DNA of 64,000 nucleotides from Mycolicibacterium confluentis (GTDB lineage Bacteria > Actinomycetota > Actinomycetes > Mycobacteriales > Mycobacteriaceae): NCBI RefSeq assembly GCF_010729895.1, contig NZ_AP022612.1:558001-622000 (forward strand), written 5' to 3'. The translations under genes and the position numbers were made by a program. The notes beneath the pieces were generated by a model. The model made no database searches and was not told the origin of the DNA. It worked only from the letters and a program-made list of their open reading frames with translations. This document shows positions 9,204 to 21,701 of the stretch, one piece after another. Within the stretch, counting starts at the first letter, position 1; each line of letters starts with the position of its first letter.

Positions 9204-10091
9204 ATGCTGAGTTCTGGTGGACGCCAAGCGTATCCGGGGCAGTTCCTGCTGGCAGTCGGTGCCATTGCGGCACTGCTCGTGGGGTGTGGTTCGAATGCCG
9301 CGCCGCAGCAGGAGTCGTCGGTGACCGAGTCCCCGGCCGAGGTGGTCGCGGACACCGAGGGCTCCGCCGAGGACGACGACAACGGCAGCATGGTGCCCGA
9401 GTATGAGGACGCCACCACTGCCGAGGCCCGCAACGGCAAGGGTCTGATGGAGCGGTTGAACCTGCTCGAAGATCTGTCCGACACCGTCAACGGAAACCTC
9501 AAGCTGCCCTTCGACGTTCCGCTGAAGGGCTCGCAGTGCGACGAGCCCAACGACTACTGGAGCCCCGACGACAAGGAGATGGTGCTCTGCTACGAAGACG
9601 TCGACGAGAGTCTGCGGATCTTCGGCGAGGCAGGCGATCCCGACCCCGAGGCCAGTGCGCGCCGGGTCGCGATCGCCTCGTTCTTCCACGAACTCGGGCA
9701 CATGGCCATCGACCTGTACGACCTGCCGGCCACCGGGCGTGAGGAGGACGCTGCCGACCAGATGGCGGCGTTCTGGCTGCTGACCCCGGATTCGGACGGT
9801 TACGTCGACCCGGACCTGGTGCAGGCGGCCAAGGACCAGGCGCGCGAATACCGCGTCTATGCTCAGGAGTGGGGCGCGCCGGAGGACAGCGACTACGCCG
9901 ACGTGCACACCCTCAACCAGGCCCGGATGTTCAACTTCGAATGTTGGATCTACGGTTCGGATCCCGACGGCAACCAGGACATCGTCGACTCCGGCCTACT
10001 GCCGCAGGCTCGCGCGGACCGCTGCGAAGACGAATACAACCATCTGGTCAAGGCCTGGGGAACGCTGCTCGAACCGCACATCAAGGACTGA
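9204..10091 (+). CDS. Lipoprotein with HExxH zinc-peptidase signature (DUF4344-like)
   Basis: 295 residues from ATG 9204. A signal peptide ends in the lipobox LLVGC (Cys about residue 31), followed by an acidic, low-complexity spacer. The core has FFHELGHMAIDLYDLPATGREEDAADQMA: an HELGH zinc-binding motif followed by a Glu/Asp-rich helix that could supply the third ligand, as in gluzincins. It is probably a membrane-anchored periplasmic protease or a relative. The substrate is unknown. Stands alone between the SRPBCC gene and a convergent dehydrogenase gene. Confidence 0.75.
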   Translation: MLSSGGRQAYPGQFLLAVGAIAALLVGCGSNAAPQQESSVTESPAEVVADTEGSAEDDDNGSMVPEYEDATTAEARNGKGLMERLNLLEDLSDTVNGNLKLPFDVPLKGSQCDEPNDYWSPDDKEMVLCYEDVDESLRIFGEAGDPDPEASARRVAIASFFHELGHMAIDLYDLPATGREEDAADQMAAFWLLTPDSDGYVDPDLVQAAKDQAREYRVYAQEWGAPEDSDYADVHTLNQARMFNFECWIYGSDPDGNQDIVDSGLLPQARADRCEDEYNHLVKAWGTLLEPHIKD

Positions 10092-10100
10092 GCCCAGAGC

Positions 10101-10955
10101 TCAGAAGTACTTGTAGAACCCCTCGCCCGTGGCCAGGCCGAGCTTGCCCTTGTCGATGTAGTTCTTCTTGAGCCAGGCCGCCATCTGCTGAGCGTCCTCG
10201 TCGCCGTGCGACATGATGTTGTACGGCGTGCGCATCCCGATGACGTCGTAGATCTGAAACGGCCCGACGGGTGCGCCGGTGCCGATCCGCCAGGTGTTGT
10301 CGACGTCGCCCGGTTCGGCGTATCCGCCGGCGACCAGTTCCAACGCGGCCCGCAGGAACGGCACCAACAACGTGTTGAGTACGTAGCCCGCCTTCTCCTT
10401 GTGGAGTTCGATGGGCACCATGCCGATGGCGACGGCGAATTCGACGACGGCCTCGTACACCGCGGGGTCGGTGTCGGCGGTCCCCATCACCTCGGCGATG
10501 TTCGAACTCCAGATCCGATTGGCGAAGTGCAACGCCAGGAAGCGATCCGGGCGACCAGTGGATTCCTTGAGATCGCTGGGCAGCATCGTCGAGGAGTTGG
10601 TCGCGAAGATCGTGTGCTGCGGGGCCAGCGTGGCCAGCGTCGAGTAGGTCTGCTGCTTGACGTCCAGGAGTTCGGGGACGGCCTCGATGATGAGGTCCGC
10701 GTCGGCCGCCTGGCCCAGGTCTGTCGTCAGGGTCAACCGGGCCAGGGCGGCCTGCGTGGTCTCGTCGTCGGCGCCGGGCACCTCATTGAGGTAGGTCGCG
10801 GCCAGGTGGTCGAAGCGCTTCTGAGCAGCCCGCAGTGCCTCGTCGTCGATGTCGTAGGCGATGACGGGAAAGCCCTTGTATGCGCTCTGATACGCGATCT
10901 GGGAACCGAGCACTCCGGCGCCGAGGACGGTGACAGTGCTTATTGATGTGGGCAT
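10101..10955 (-). CDS. 3-hydroxyacyl-CoA dehydrogenase
   Basis: 284 residues, the size of single-domain 3-hydroxybutyryl-CoA dehydrogenases. An N-terminal Rossmann motif (VLGAGVLGSQIA), the FATNSSTMLPSDL segment with the catalytic-site Ser/Asn region, the LHFANRIW catalytic His region, and the C-terminal helical domain ending GKLGLATGEGFYKYF are visible. It oxidises (S)-3-hydroxyacyl-CoA with NAD in fatty-acid or butyrate metabolism. Monocistronic, convergent with the upstream lipoprotein gene. Confidence 0.9.
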   Translation of the reverse strand: MPTSISTVTVLGAGVLGSQIAYQSAYKGFPVIAYDIDDEALRAAQKRFDHLAATYLNEVPGADDETTQAALARLTLTTDLGQAADADLIIEAVPELLDVKQQTYSTLATLAPQHTIFATNSSTMLPSDLKESTGRPDRFLALHFANRIWSSNIAEVMGTADTDPAVYEAVVEFAVAIGMVPIELHKEKAGYVLNTLLVPFLRAALELVAGGYAEPGDVDNTWRIGTGAPVGPFQIYDVIGMRTPYNIMSHGDEDAQQMAAWLKKNYIDKGKLGLATGEGFYKYF

Positions 10956-11250
10956 GCTGCTCCATTTCGCGGCGGCGACGATGACAGGTTCAGGGTAGTT
11001 CGGCCCATGTGGTTCATTCAGCTAACTATCTGGGCCTGGTTGACGGCGTTCGGTTGCAGACGTCTTGGGTGCGTCATCCAGGACTGGTTCTGGCGGCGAC
11101 GTCAAGAGCTCACGTCACCGCGAGTGGAGGTCGCAATCCCAGCTAATGGGGCTGTTTCGGCGACCCCGGCATCCTGACATGGGACATCTGACGTACACAA
11201 TGCCCGACACAATCACGCGTCATTCGTCACGGGTGTGGCGGGGCATATCG
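10956..11250. other. Intergenic region without a recognisable gene
   Basis: Divergent spacer between the dehydrogenase and the first secreted paralog. Short frames here have no family resemblance. The duplicated promoter block begins at 11251. Confidence 0.6.
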
Positions 11251-11303
11251 GTTGCTGATCGGCAAACCACCCCTTAGGATCCTCTCAGCAACTTCTAGGT
11301 TTG
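11251..11303 (+). repeat. Duplicated upstream block, copy 1
   Basis: About 53 bp that recur at 13049-13101 in front of the second paralog, with only about seven differences. Shared landmarks are GTTGCT.ATCGGCAAACCA and CTCTCAGCAA.TTCT. The conserved block ends about 50 bp before each start codon, so the promoters were duplicated together with the genes. Confidence 0.85.
11283..11301 (+). promoter_or_regulatory. MprA-box-like direct repeat (secreted paralog 1)
   Basis: TCTCAG at 11283 and TCTAGG at 11294, 11 bp apart. This is the same arrangement (8-bp half-sites, 3-bp gap) as the boxes before mprA and pepD in this window and as the published MprA box. Confidence 0.6.
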
Positions 11304-11355
11304 CACCTATGAGTGACGTCAAGTTATGTCCAACCTGATCGGGGAGACCATCCAT

Positions 11356-12675
11356 ATGGCACTGAAGCCCATCCTCACCTCTGGCGTTGCACTCGCGAGT
11401 GCCGCCGCGATCATCGCGGCGACGCCCGAATTGATGCCCGCACCCACTGTTGAGGTCGCTGCAGCGCAGAGCATGCCCACCCCGACCCAGATCTCATCCG
11501 CGAAGTACGAGCTCACGGCGCTGTCGCTGCGCAACGCGCTCAACGCGCTGTTCGAGGGCTACGACGGTGGGGATTCGCTGCACGATCCGCTGTCGGACGA
11601 ACACGCCGAGCAGTACGGCGTCGACCTCAATCCTGACGGCAAGCTCAACACCGGTGATGAGTGGGATCCTTGGGTCGGTTTCGGTGTCGAGGCATTGCTG
11701 TACTACCTGATCGACGAGGGCTTGGCGAGCCTGGGCGTCACGTTCCACCATGACGACATCCTGTTCTCGGCCGGCCAGACCGCGCTGTTCAACAAGATCG
11801 CCCAGGACCTCAACCTGGACGGACTGCTGGCGTTCATCAGCAACCCGCTGATCGCGCTGCCCCCCGAGGTCGGCGATTTCCTGACGGACCCGGTCGGCCT
11901 TGTCGAGGACACGGCTCTGGAACCGATCCTGCAGTTCTTCCACGATCCGGTCGGCGCGATCCCCCTGCTCGAACTGCTCGTGGCGCTGCCCACGATCATC
12001 GTGCAGTCCACGCCGCTGGACATCCTCGCCGATCCGGCCGCGTACCTGCCTCCCGCGCTGGCTGCGTTCGTCACCCACCCGCTGGGCACGATCGTCCAGA
12101 TCATCGGCGTGCTCATCCCGAACGACGAAGACTTGGTTGAGCCGGACGACGACACGGCCGGACAGCGTTCGTTCAAGGCCGCGGTCGAGGGCGAGGGCAT
12201 CTCCGAAGAGGGTGAAGAGGGCGAGGCTGCCGCCGAGGATCAGAAGCCCAGCCCCTTCGCGGCCGTCACGCTGCCCAGCCCGATCGAGTTCCGCGACGAC
12301 TTGGCGGCCAAGGCCAAGGAGGCTCTGGGCGCCCTCAAGCCGAAGGACTCGGTCACCGAGACCGTCGTCGAAGACAAGGTCGAGGGCGTCGACGAGGGGA
12401 AGACCGAAAGCGCACCCGAGGCCGACAAGAAGCCGGGCCTGCCGAGCCTCAGCGACACCATCAGTGACGCCAAGGCCAAGGCGAAGGAAGCCAAGGCCGA
12501 GCGCGCGGAGAAGCGTGCAGAGCGTAAGGAGAGCTTCCGCTCTGCACTCGGACTGAAGCCCCGCACGACCAGCGGCCCCGAGGCGGGCGCGAAGGTCGGT
12601 GGCGGCGACGACAACGGTGGTGGCGCGACCGGCGGTGGTGCCACCGGCGGTGGCACCGAGGGCGGCGAGAGCTAA
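11356..12675 (+). CDS. Secreted/envelope protein of unknown function, tandem paralog 1
   Basis: 439 residues from ATG 11356, preceded by GGGGAG at 9-nt spacing; an in-frame ATG at 11326 is rejected because the paralog's homology begins at MALKPILTSGVAL. A signal peptide or signal anchor is followed by a globular part with several predicted amphipathic/hydrophobic stretches. It contains a perfect EF-hand-type loop, DLNPDGKLNTGD. The second half is acidic, then a Lys/Ala/Glu-rich charged helix and a Gly-rich tail. The N-terminus resembles mycobacterial proteins annotated GjpA-like porins, but I cannot confirm this. The MprA-type box upstream suggests envelope-stress control. Confidence 0.7.
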   Translation: MALKPILTSGVALASAAAIIAATPELMPAPTVEVAAAQSMPTPTQISSAKYELTALSLRNALNALFEGYDGGDSLHDPLSDEHAEQYGVDLNPDGKLNTGDEWDPWVGFGVEALLYYLIDEGLASLGVTFHHDDILFSAGQTALFNKIAQDLNLDGLLAFISNPLIALPPEVGDFLTDPVGLVEDTALEPILQFFHDPVGAIPLLELLVALPTIIVQSTPLDILADPAAYLPPALAAFVTHPLGTIVQIIGVLIPNDEDLVEPDDDTAGQRSFKAAVEGEGISEEGEEGEAAAEDQKPSPFAAVTLPSPIEFRDDLAAKAKEALGALKPKDSVTETVVEDKVEGVDEGKTESAPEADKKPGLPSLSDTISDAKAKAKEAKAERAEKRAERKESFRSALGLKPRTTSGPEAGAKVGGGDDNGGGATGGGATGGGTEGGES

Positions 12676-12708
12676 CCCAGCCAAGCGACCAAGCCAAGCG
12701 ACCAAGCC

Positions 12709-12741
12709 CGTTGGCCCCTCCCGATTCGGGAGGGGCCAACG
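12709..12741 (+). terminator. Intrinsic terminator after secreted paralog 1
   Basis: A perfect 15-bp stem (CGTTGGCCCCTCCCG) with a 3-nt loop, followed at 12745 by TTTT. The same hairpin, with one mismatch, follows the second paralog. Confidence 0.85.
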
Positions 12742-13048
12742 GCGTTTTCGGGCACGTCAGCGTGGCCCGATCGCGTCGAAATCCCGGGCGATCGACCCCG
12801 ATCCGCGGGTAGTTGCCTTGAGCAAACAAAACGGAGCCCCGTGGCGCATCGTCCTCATGGCTGCCGCGGCCCGCACTCTGGGCGTTGTGTCACCCGAGGC
12901 GGCAGGCCGCGGAGTTACTCGACGCGCACATCGCATACCAGCTGATCAGCGCGTTTTCGGCGTGGCTGACGCTGCTGGGCGGTGGGGCCTGTCGGGGGTC
13001 GTCCGCGCGAACTGGGCTGCTCCGAAAGCAGTGAAAACGCGTGTTTCA
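12742..13048. other. Intergenic region with a coding-like remnant, no intact gene
   Basis: No intact gene. Around 12855-12985 two adjacent stretches read as protein-like in different frames (VSPEAA, then ELLDAHIAYQLISAFSAW), which may be the remains of a frameshifted gene I cannot name. Confidence 0.4.
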
Positions 13049-13101
13049 GTTGCTCATCGGCAAACCACCTTTTAGGGTTCTCTCAGCAAGTTCTGGGTTT
13101 G
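13049..13101 (+). repeat. Duplicated upstream block, copy 2
   Basis: Counterpart of 11251-11303 in front of secreted paralog 2. Confidence 0.85.
13081..13099 (+). promoter_or_regulatory. MprA-box-like direct repeat (secreted paralog 2)
   Basis: TCTCAG at 13081 and TCTGGG at 13092, 11 bp apart, 53 bp before the start codon. Confidence 0.6.
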
Positions 13102-13151
13102 TGACCAGGAAACCCGTCCGTCGACCACTCAGATTGGGGGATTCCCCTCAG

Positions 13152-14330
13152 ATGGCGCTGAAGCCCATCCTCACGTCAGGCGTCGCACTCGTGGGTGCCG
13201 CTGCGATCATCGCGGCCACTCCCGAGGTTCTGCGGGCGCCGACCGTCGAGGTGGCTGCAGTGCAGGAGGGGGTCACGCCGTCCGAGGACTCGCCGGGCTC
13301 GTTCGACCTGACCGCGCTGTCGATGCTCGGCGCGCTCAATGCGTTCTTCAAGGGCTACAACGGTGCCGATTCGTTCAACGGCCCCCTGGCTCCCAAGGAC
13401 GTCGACCGCTATCTCGCGGGCGGCGCCGGAGGCGGGGACGGGATCGTGGGCGACGACCCGGCGACCATCAGGAACGAGTCCCTGGACGACTGGAACCCGT
13501 CGGCGGGGATGGGTGCCCAGTCGCTGCTGTACTACTTCGTCGACGAGGGCATCGCGAGCCACGGCATCGCCTTCGACTACGACGACATCCTGTTCTCCGC
13601 GGGCCCTCGGGCTCTGCTCGCCAAGATCTTCGATGATCTCGGGCTGACGGAGTTGGTGGACTTCGTCGTCGAACCGGTCGTGGTGATGGCGGGCGTTGTC
13701 GGTATCAACCTGCGGGACCTCGATCCGACGAGATGGCTTCAAGGGGGCCTGCGGGACGGCGTGAAGCGAGCGACCGAAACGCTCGCCGAGATCTTGAACA
13801 TCGACGCCTACCTGCCTCCCGCGGTGGTCGCGGTGCTCAAGGACCCGGTGGGTGCGCTGATCCGGGTCATCGAGGCGCTGCTCCCGCGCGAGCAGCGGGC
13901 CACCCCCACGAGCGTCCGGCTTCAGATCCCGGACGGGGCTGTCGGTGCAGAGGCCGCCACGCCGGCCATCGAGACGGACCCTGAGGGGGCGACCGTCGAG
14001 CGTGAACTGGATTCCGAGACGTCACCCGCGTCTGAGGCTGGTTCGCCGGGTGCGGTGAACCCCGTCGCGAGTCAGCCCAAATTCGACCTGCGTGTGCCCA
14101 GCGCGATCGCCGAGCACGCGAAGGCCATCAGCGACGGACTCAAGGACGCCAAGGCCAAGGTGAAGCAGGCCCGTGCCGATCGCGAGGCCGCCCGCGAGGC
14201 GTTCGCCGAGCGGACGGTGGAGCGCCTGGACAGGGTTCGAACCAGCTTCGGGGGGAAGCCCACGCCGGTGTCCCAAGGCAATGACGGCGCCGACACGGGC
14301 AGCCCGGCCGGCGGCGAAGCCCCCGAATAA
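13152..14330 (+). CDS. Secreted/envelope protein of unknown function, tandem paralog 2
   Basis: 392 residues from ATG 13152 (upstream in-frame ATG 13041 rejected by comparison with paralog 1). Same architecture as paralog 1: signal sequence MALKPILTSGVAL, an N-terminal domain with the conserved LTALS..ALNA.F.GY and DDILFSAG segments, an acidic Pro-rich region, a charged Lys/Ala/Arg helix near the C-terminus and a Gly-rich tail. The EF-hand-type loop of paralog 1 is replaced by a Gly/Asp-rich stretch (GGAGGGDGIVGDD). Function unknown; the shared promoter block suggests co-regulation with its neighbour. Confidence 0.7.
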   Translation: MALKPILTSGVALVGAAAIIAATPEVLRAPTVEVAAVQEGVTPSEDSPGSFDLTALSMLGALNAFFKGYNGADSFNGPLAPKDVDRYLAGGAGGGDGIVGDDPATIRNESLDDWNPSAGMGAQSLLYYFVDEGIASHGIAFDYDDILFSAGPRALLAKIFDDLGLTELVDFVVEPVVVMAGVVGINLRDLDPTRWLQGGLRDGVKRATETLAEILNIDAYLPPAVVAVLKDPVGALIRVIEALLPREQRATPTSVRLQIPDGAVGAEAATPAIETDPEGATVERELDSETSPASEAGSPGAVNPVASQPKFDLRVPSAIAEHAKAISDGLKDAKAKVKQARADREAAREAFAERTVERLDRVRTSFGGKPTPVSQGNDGADTGSPAGGEAPE

Positions 14331-14351
14331 TGCTGCGTGACAACTGAAGTG

Positions 14352-14384
14352 CGTTGGCCCCTCCCGAAGCGGGAAGGGCCAACG
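14352..14384 (+). terminator. Hairpin terminator after secreted paralog 2
   Basis: A 15-bp stem with one mismatch, nearly the same as the hairpin after paralog 1, so the 3' flank was duplicated too. The T-tract is weak. Confidence 0.7.
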
Positions 14385-14404
14385 GCATTATCAAGCTGTG
14401 GTGA

Positions 14405-14998
14405 CTAGGCGACCTCGTCGACGCGGCCGGCGCGCCGCTTCTTGCGCTTGATCCCGACGTTGCCCCAGAACGCGAATCCCGAGATCCGCACGCACGGTGC
14501 GCCGGGCGCGCCATGTTCGGTGATGTTGTGCTCGAATCCGCCCATCACGCCCATGCCGCCCACCTCGACGTTGACCTCGGGCGGCAGCAGAATGGTCTGC
14601 CCGCCCATGATCGAGTACGCGTGGATGTTGACCGTCGGTGAGGTGAAGTCCGCGTAGCGGAGGTCGACGACCCCGCCACCCCAGAACGTGAACGTCGTCA
14701 ACTTCTGCGGAACGTTCCAACGACCGCGGCGCTGGAAGCCGCTCAAGATCGCCAGCAGCACGGTCGAGGGTGCCGGTTTGCACGCGCCTCGGCGGATGTT
14801 GGCGATGCTGGGAAGATCAGCCGACAGGCGGTCGAGCTCACCGAAGGTCTGGGCCGCGTAGGCCTGCGTGAGCCGGCTCTCGAACTCAGCAAGATCCAGC
14901 TGACCCTGCGCGGCGGCATCGGTCAGCAATTGGGCAGTCTGGATCCGGTCGGTGTCGGCGGCTCGCAATGATGAGTCCCGCTGCGCTGAATCGCTCAT
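14405..14998 (-). CDS. DUF1707 domain protein with LiaF-like C-terminal region
   Basis: 197 residues from ATG 14998. The N-terminal ~55 residues have the actinobacterial DUF1707 pattern (LRAADTDRIQTAQLLTDAAAQGQLDLAEFESRL). The C-terminal half has the small beta-helix-like repeats of the DUF2154/LiaF_C region (FWGGGVVDLR, GGQTILLPPEVNVEVGGMGVMGG). Such proteins are often cytoplasmic regulators or membrane-associated scaffolds. No membrane segment is visible. An upstream in-frame ATG at 15034 is less likely. Confidence 0.8.
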   Translation of the reverse strand: MSDSAQRDSSLRAADTDRIQTAQLLTDAAAQGQLDLAEFESRLTQAYAAQTFGELDRLSADLPSIANIRRGACKPAPSTVLLAILSGFQRRGRWNVPQKLTTFTFWGGGVVDLRYADFTSPTVNIHAYSIMGGQTILLPPEVNVEVGGMGVMGGFEHNITEHGAPGAPCVRISGFAFWGNVGIKRKKRRAGRVDEVA

Positions 14999-15045
14999 CG
15001 GTGACGAGCCTACGACGCACGTTGTCAACCGCAAAGTGCGGACAT

Positions 15046-15834
15046 CTAATTAGGGCCATCATTTGCCGATTCGGCCCATTTTGGTGGCCGCTTCTGCAAA
15101 AAAGCGAGCATTCCCTCGTGCGCCTCGTCGGAAACGAAGAGATTTGCGGAATCTTCGCTGAGACGTTGGGCGTCCCGGTCGAACCCCCGCAGAATTGACG
15201 CTGTGGTCAGGGATTTTGTTGCCGCGAGCCCTCGCGGAGAGCCCTTGCTGAGGGCGTCGACGATCGTCGCCAACTCGGCAACGACATCGGTCGCCGCCAC
15301 GGTCACCAGCCCCATCTCATGAGCCTTCGCCGCGGTGAACGTCTCGCCGGTGAGGAAATAGCGATGCGCGGCACGCGGGCTCAGTTTCGGGAGCAGCGTC
15401 ATAGAGATGATCGCGGGGGCCACACCGATGCGCGCCTCGGTCAGCGCGAACGTGCTCTTGGGTCCGGCGACGACGATGTCGCACGCCCCGACCAGGCCCA
15501 TGCCCCCGGCCCGCACATGGCCGTCGATCACCCCGACCACCGGCAGCGGACACTCGACCAGCGCGCGCAGCAGGTCCGCCATCTCTTTGGCGCGGTCGAC
15601 CGCCAACTCGTAGGGGTCGCCTCCGGTCGCGGCGCTCAGGTCCGCCCCGGCGCAGAACGTGCCACCGGTGTGCCCGATCACCACCATGCGGACCTCCGGG
15701 TCCGCGACGGCGTCCCGCAGGCCCTGATGCAGCGCGCCGACCAGTGCCGGTGACAGCGCGTTGCGCTTCTCCGGAGAGTTGAGGGTCAGGTGCGCGGCCC
15801 GATCCGCCACCCGGTAGTCGACGGGGGAGTCCAT
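15046..15834 (-). CDS. echA7: Enoyl-CoA hydratase/isomerase family protein
   Basis: 262 residues. Crotonase-fold landmarks: SPEKRNALSPAL, the oxyanion-hole segment GTFCAGADLS, and VIDGHVRAGGMGLVGACDIVVA. One of the two catalytic Glu positions of classical hydratases is not obvious (the segment reads EARIGVAPAIIS). Last gene of the operon, sharing one base with fadE12. Order matches Rv0971c, hence the symbol. It hydrates or isomerises an enoyl-CoA made by the operon's dehydrogenases. Confidence 0.85.
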   Translation of the reverse strand: MDSPVDYRVADRAAHLTLNSPEKRNALSPALVGALHQGLRDAVADPEVRMVVIGHTGGTFCAGADLSAATGGDPYELAVDRAKEMADLLRALVECPLPVVGVIDGHVRAGGMGLVGACDIVVAGPKSTFALTEARIGVAPAIISMTLLPKLSPRAAHRYFLTGETFTAAKAHEMGLVTVAATDVVAELATIVDALSKGSPRGLAATKSLTTASILRGFDRDAQRLSEDSANLFVSDEAHEGMLAFLQKRPPKWAESANDGPN

Positions 15835-16996
15835 CAGTACGACCTGGGCAGTCCGAGCGAGGTCTGGGCCACGAAGTTGAGGATCATCTCGCGACTCACC
15901 GGGGCGATCCGGGCCAGGCGTGACGCCGTGAGCACCGACGCGATGCCGTACTCCTTGGTCAACCCGTTGCCGCCGAGGCTCTGCACGGCCTGATCGACCG
16001 CGCGCACCGACGCCTCACCGGCGGCGTACTTGGCCATGTTCGCGGCCTCCGCCGCGCCGAAGTCGTCCCCCGAGTCGTACAGCGTGGCGGCCTTCTGCAT
16101 CATCAGCCTCGCCAGTTCGATCTCGATGTGATTCTGCGCCAAGGGATGTGAGATGCCCTGATGGGCGCCGATCGGTGTCTTCCAGACCTGCCGGGTCTTG
16201 ACGTACTCGGTGGCCTTGCCGATCGCGAACCGGCCCATGCCCACCGCGGACGCCGCGCCCATGATGCGTTCGGGGTTCAGGCCCGCGAAAAGCTGCGCGA
16301 TCGCGGCGTCCTCGGAACCGACCAGGGCGTCGGCGGGCAGGCGGACCTCGTCGAGGAACACCTGAAACTGGAACTCGGGGCTGACGATCTCCATCGGAAT
16401 CTTGGTGTAGCTCAGTCCCGGAGTGTCGGTGGGCACCACGAACAGCGCCGGCTTGAGGTTGCCGGTCTTGGCCTCCTCAGTGCGCCCCACGACGAGCACG
16501 GCCTGGGCCTGATCGACACCGGAGATGTAGACCTTCTGACCGGACAGGATCCAGTCGCTGCCGTCCCGGCGGGCCGTGGTGGTGATCTTGTGGGAGTTGG
16601 ACCCCGCGTCGGGTTCAGTGATGGCGAACGCCATGGTGATCGAACCGTCGGCGATGCCGGGCAGCCAGCGCCTCTTCTGGTCCTCGGTGCCGAACTTGGC
16701 GATGATGGTGCCGTTGATGGCCGGCGAGACCACCATCATCAGCAGCGCCGAACCCGCGGCGGCCATCTCCTCCATGACGAGGCTCAACTCGTACATGCCC
16801 GCGCCGCCCCCGCCGTACTCTTCGGGCAGGTTCACGCCGATGAAGCCGAGCTTCCCGGCCTCGGTCCACAACTCAGTCGTGTGCTCGCCGGCGCGGGCCT
16901 TCTCCAGGTAGTAGTCCTGGCCGTAGCCGGCGGCGAATGCGGACACCGCCTCCCGCAGGGCGCGCCGTTCGTCGCTTTCGATGAAACCCGTGTCGG

Positions 16997-17000
<4 letters not shown>
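15834..17000 (-). CDS. fadE12: Acyl-CoA dehydrogenase
   Basis: 388 residues, standard length. FAD-binding motif region MAFAITEPDAGSNSHKITTTARRDG, a middle beta domain and the C-terminal helical domain with QSLGGNGLTKEYGIA, where the Glu aligns near the catalytic base region. Introduces the alpha-beta double bond into an acyl-CoA. ATG 17000 overlaps the accA2 stop as ATGA. Confidence 0.9.
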
Positions 17001-20552
<3,552 letters not shown>

Positions 20553-20556
<4 letters not shown>

Positions 20557-21701
20557 GCCTGATATCCAAGCGTTTTGGCGGCCAGTCCGGTGAGGATTTC
20601 GGTGGTTCCGCCGCCGATGCCGAGGATTCGCATGTCGCGGTACTGGCGTTCGACCTCGCATTCGGTCATGTAGCCCATGCCGCCGAACAACTGCACGGCC
20701 TGATGCGCCACCCACTCGCCGGCCTCCACCGCGGTGTTCTTGGCGAAGCACACCTCGGCGATCAGGTTGGTCTCACCGGCCAACTGCCGTTCGACGACGT
20801 GGCGTGAATAGACCCGCGCGACGTCGATGCGCCGCGCCATCTCGGCCAGAGTGTTCTGCACCGACTGCCGTGAGATCAGCGGGCGACCGAAGGTCTCCCG
20901 GTCGCGGCACCACTGTGCGGTGAGGTCCAGGCAGCGCTGCGCGCTCGAATAGGCCTGGGCGGCAAGGCCGATGCGTTCGGACACGAAGGCCGCCGCGATC
21001 TGCAGGAAGCCCGTGTTCTCCGGCCCCACCAGGTTCTCGGCAGGCACAACTGCGTCGGTGTAGGTCAGTTCGGCGGTGTCGCTGCAGCGCCAGCCCATCT
21101 TGTCGAGCCTGCGGGTCACCTCGAACCCGGGCGTCCCCTTCTTCACCACCAGCAGCGATACACCGGCGGCGCCGGGCCCACCCGTGCGCACCGCGGTGAC
21201 GACGTAGTCAGCCCGCACACCGGACGTGATGTAGGTCTTGGCGCCGTTGACGATGTAGTGGTCGCCGTCGCGGTCGGCCCGCGTGGCCAGATGGCCGACG
21301 TCAGAGCCGCCGCCGGGTTCGGTGATCGCGAGCGCACCGATCTTCTCGCCGCCCAGGGTCGGCCGCACGAACTGCTCGATGAGGCGCTGATCCCCCGAGG
21401 CCACCATGTGTGGGACCGCGATGGCGCACGTGAACAGGGATGCGAAAACGCCACCGGCCGCGCCGGATTCGTGTAACTCCTCGGCGATCACCACGGCGTC
21501 GGCACCGTCACCGCCCCCGCCGCCGACCGACTCCGGGAACTGCGCGCCGAGCAGGCCGGCCTCGGCGGCGCGGCGATGCAGATCGCGGGGCAGTTCCCCC
21601 TCGCGCTCCCAGTCATCGACGTGCGGCAGGATCTCGCGCTGCGTGAAGTCGCGCACGGTCTTGCGCAACTGCTGGCGCTCAGGGGTGGTCCAGATGCTCA
21701 T
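20553..21701 (-). CDS. fadE13: Acyl-CoA dehydrogenase
   Basis: 382 residues from ATG 21701. FAD/substrate region LAITEPGGGSDVGHLATRADRDG, C-terminal domain with QLFGGMGYMTECEVERQYRDMRILGIGGGTTEI, the typical position of the catalytic Glu and the FAD-binding Arg region. The start is set by the ATGA overlap with the upstream AtuA-like gene. Confidence 0.9.
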
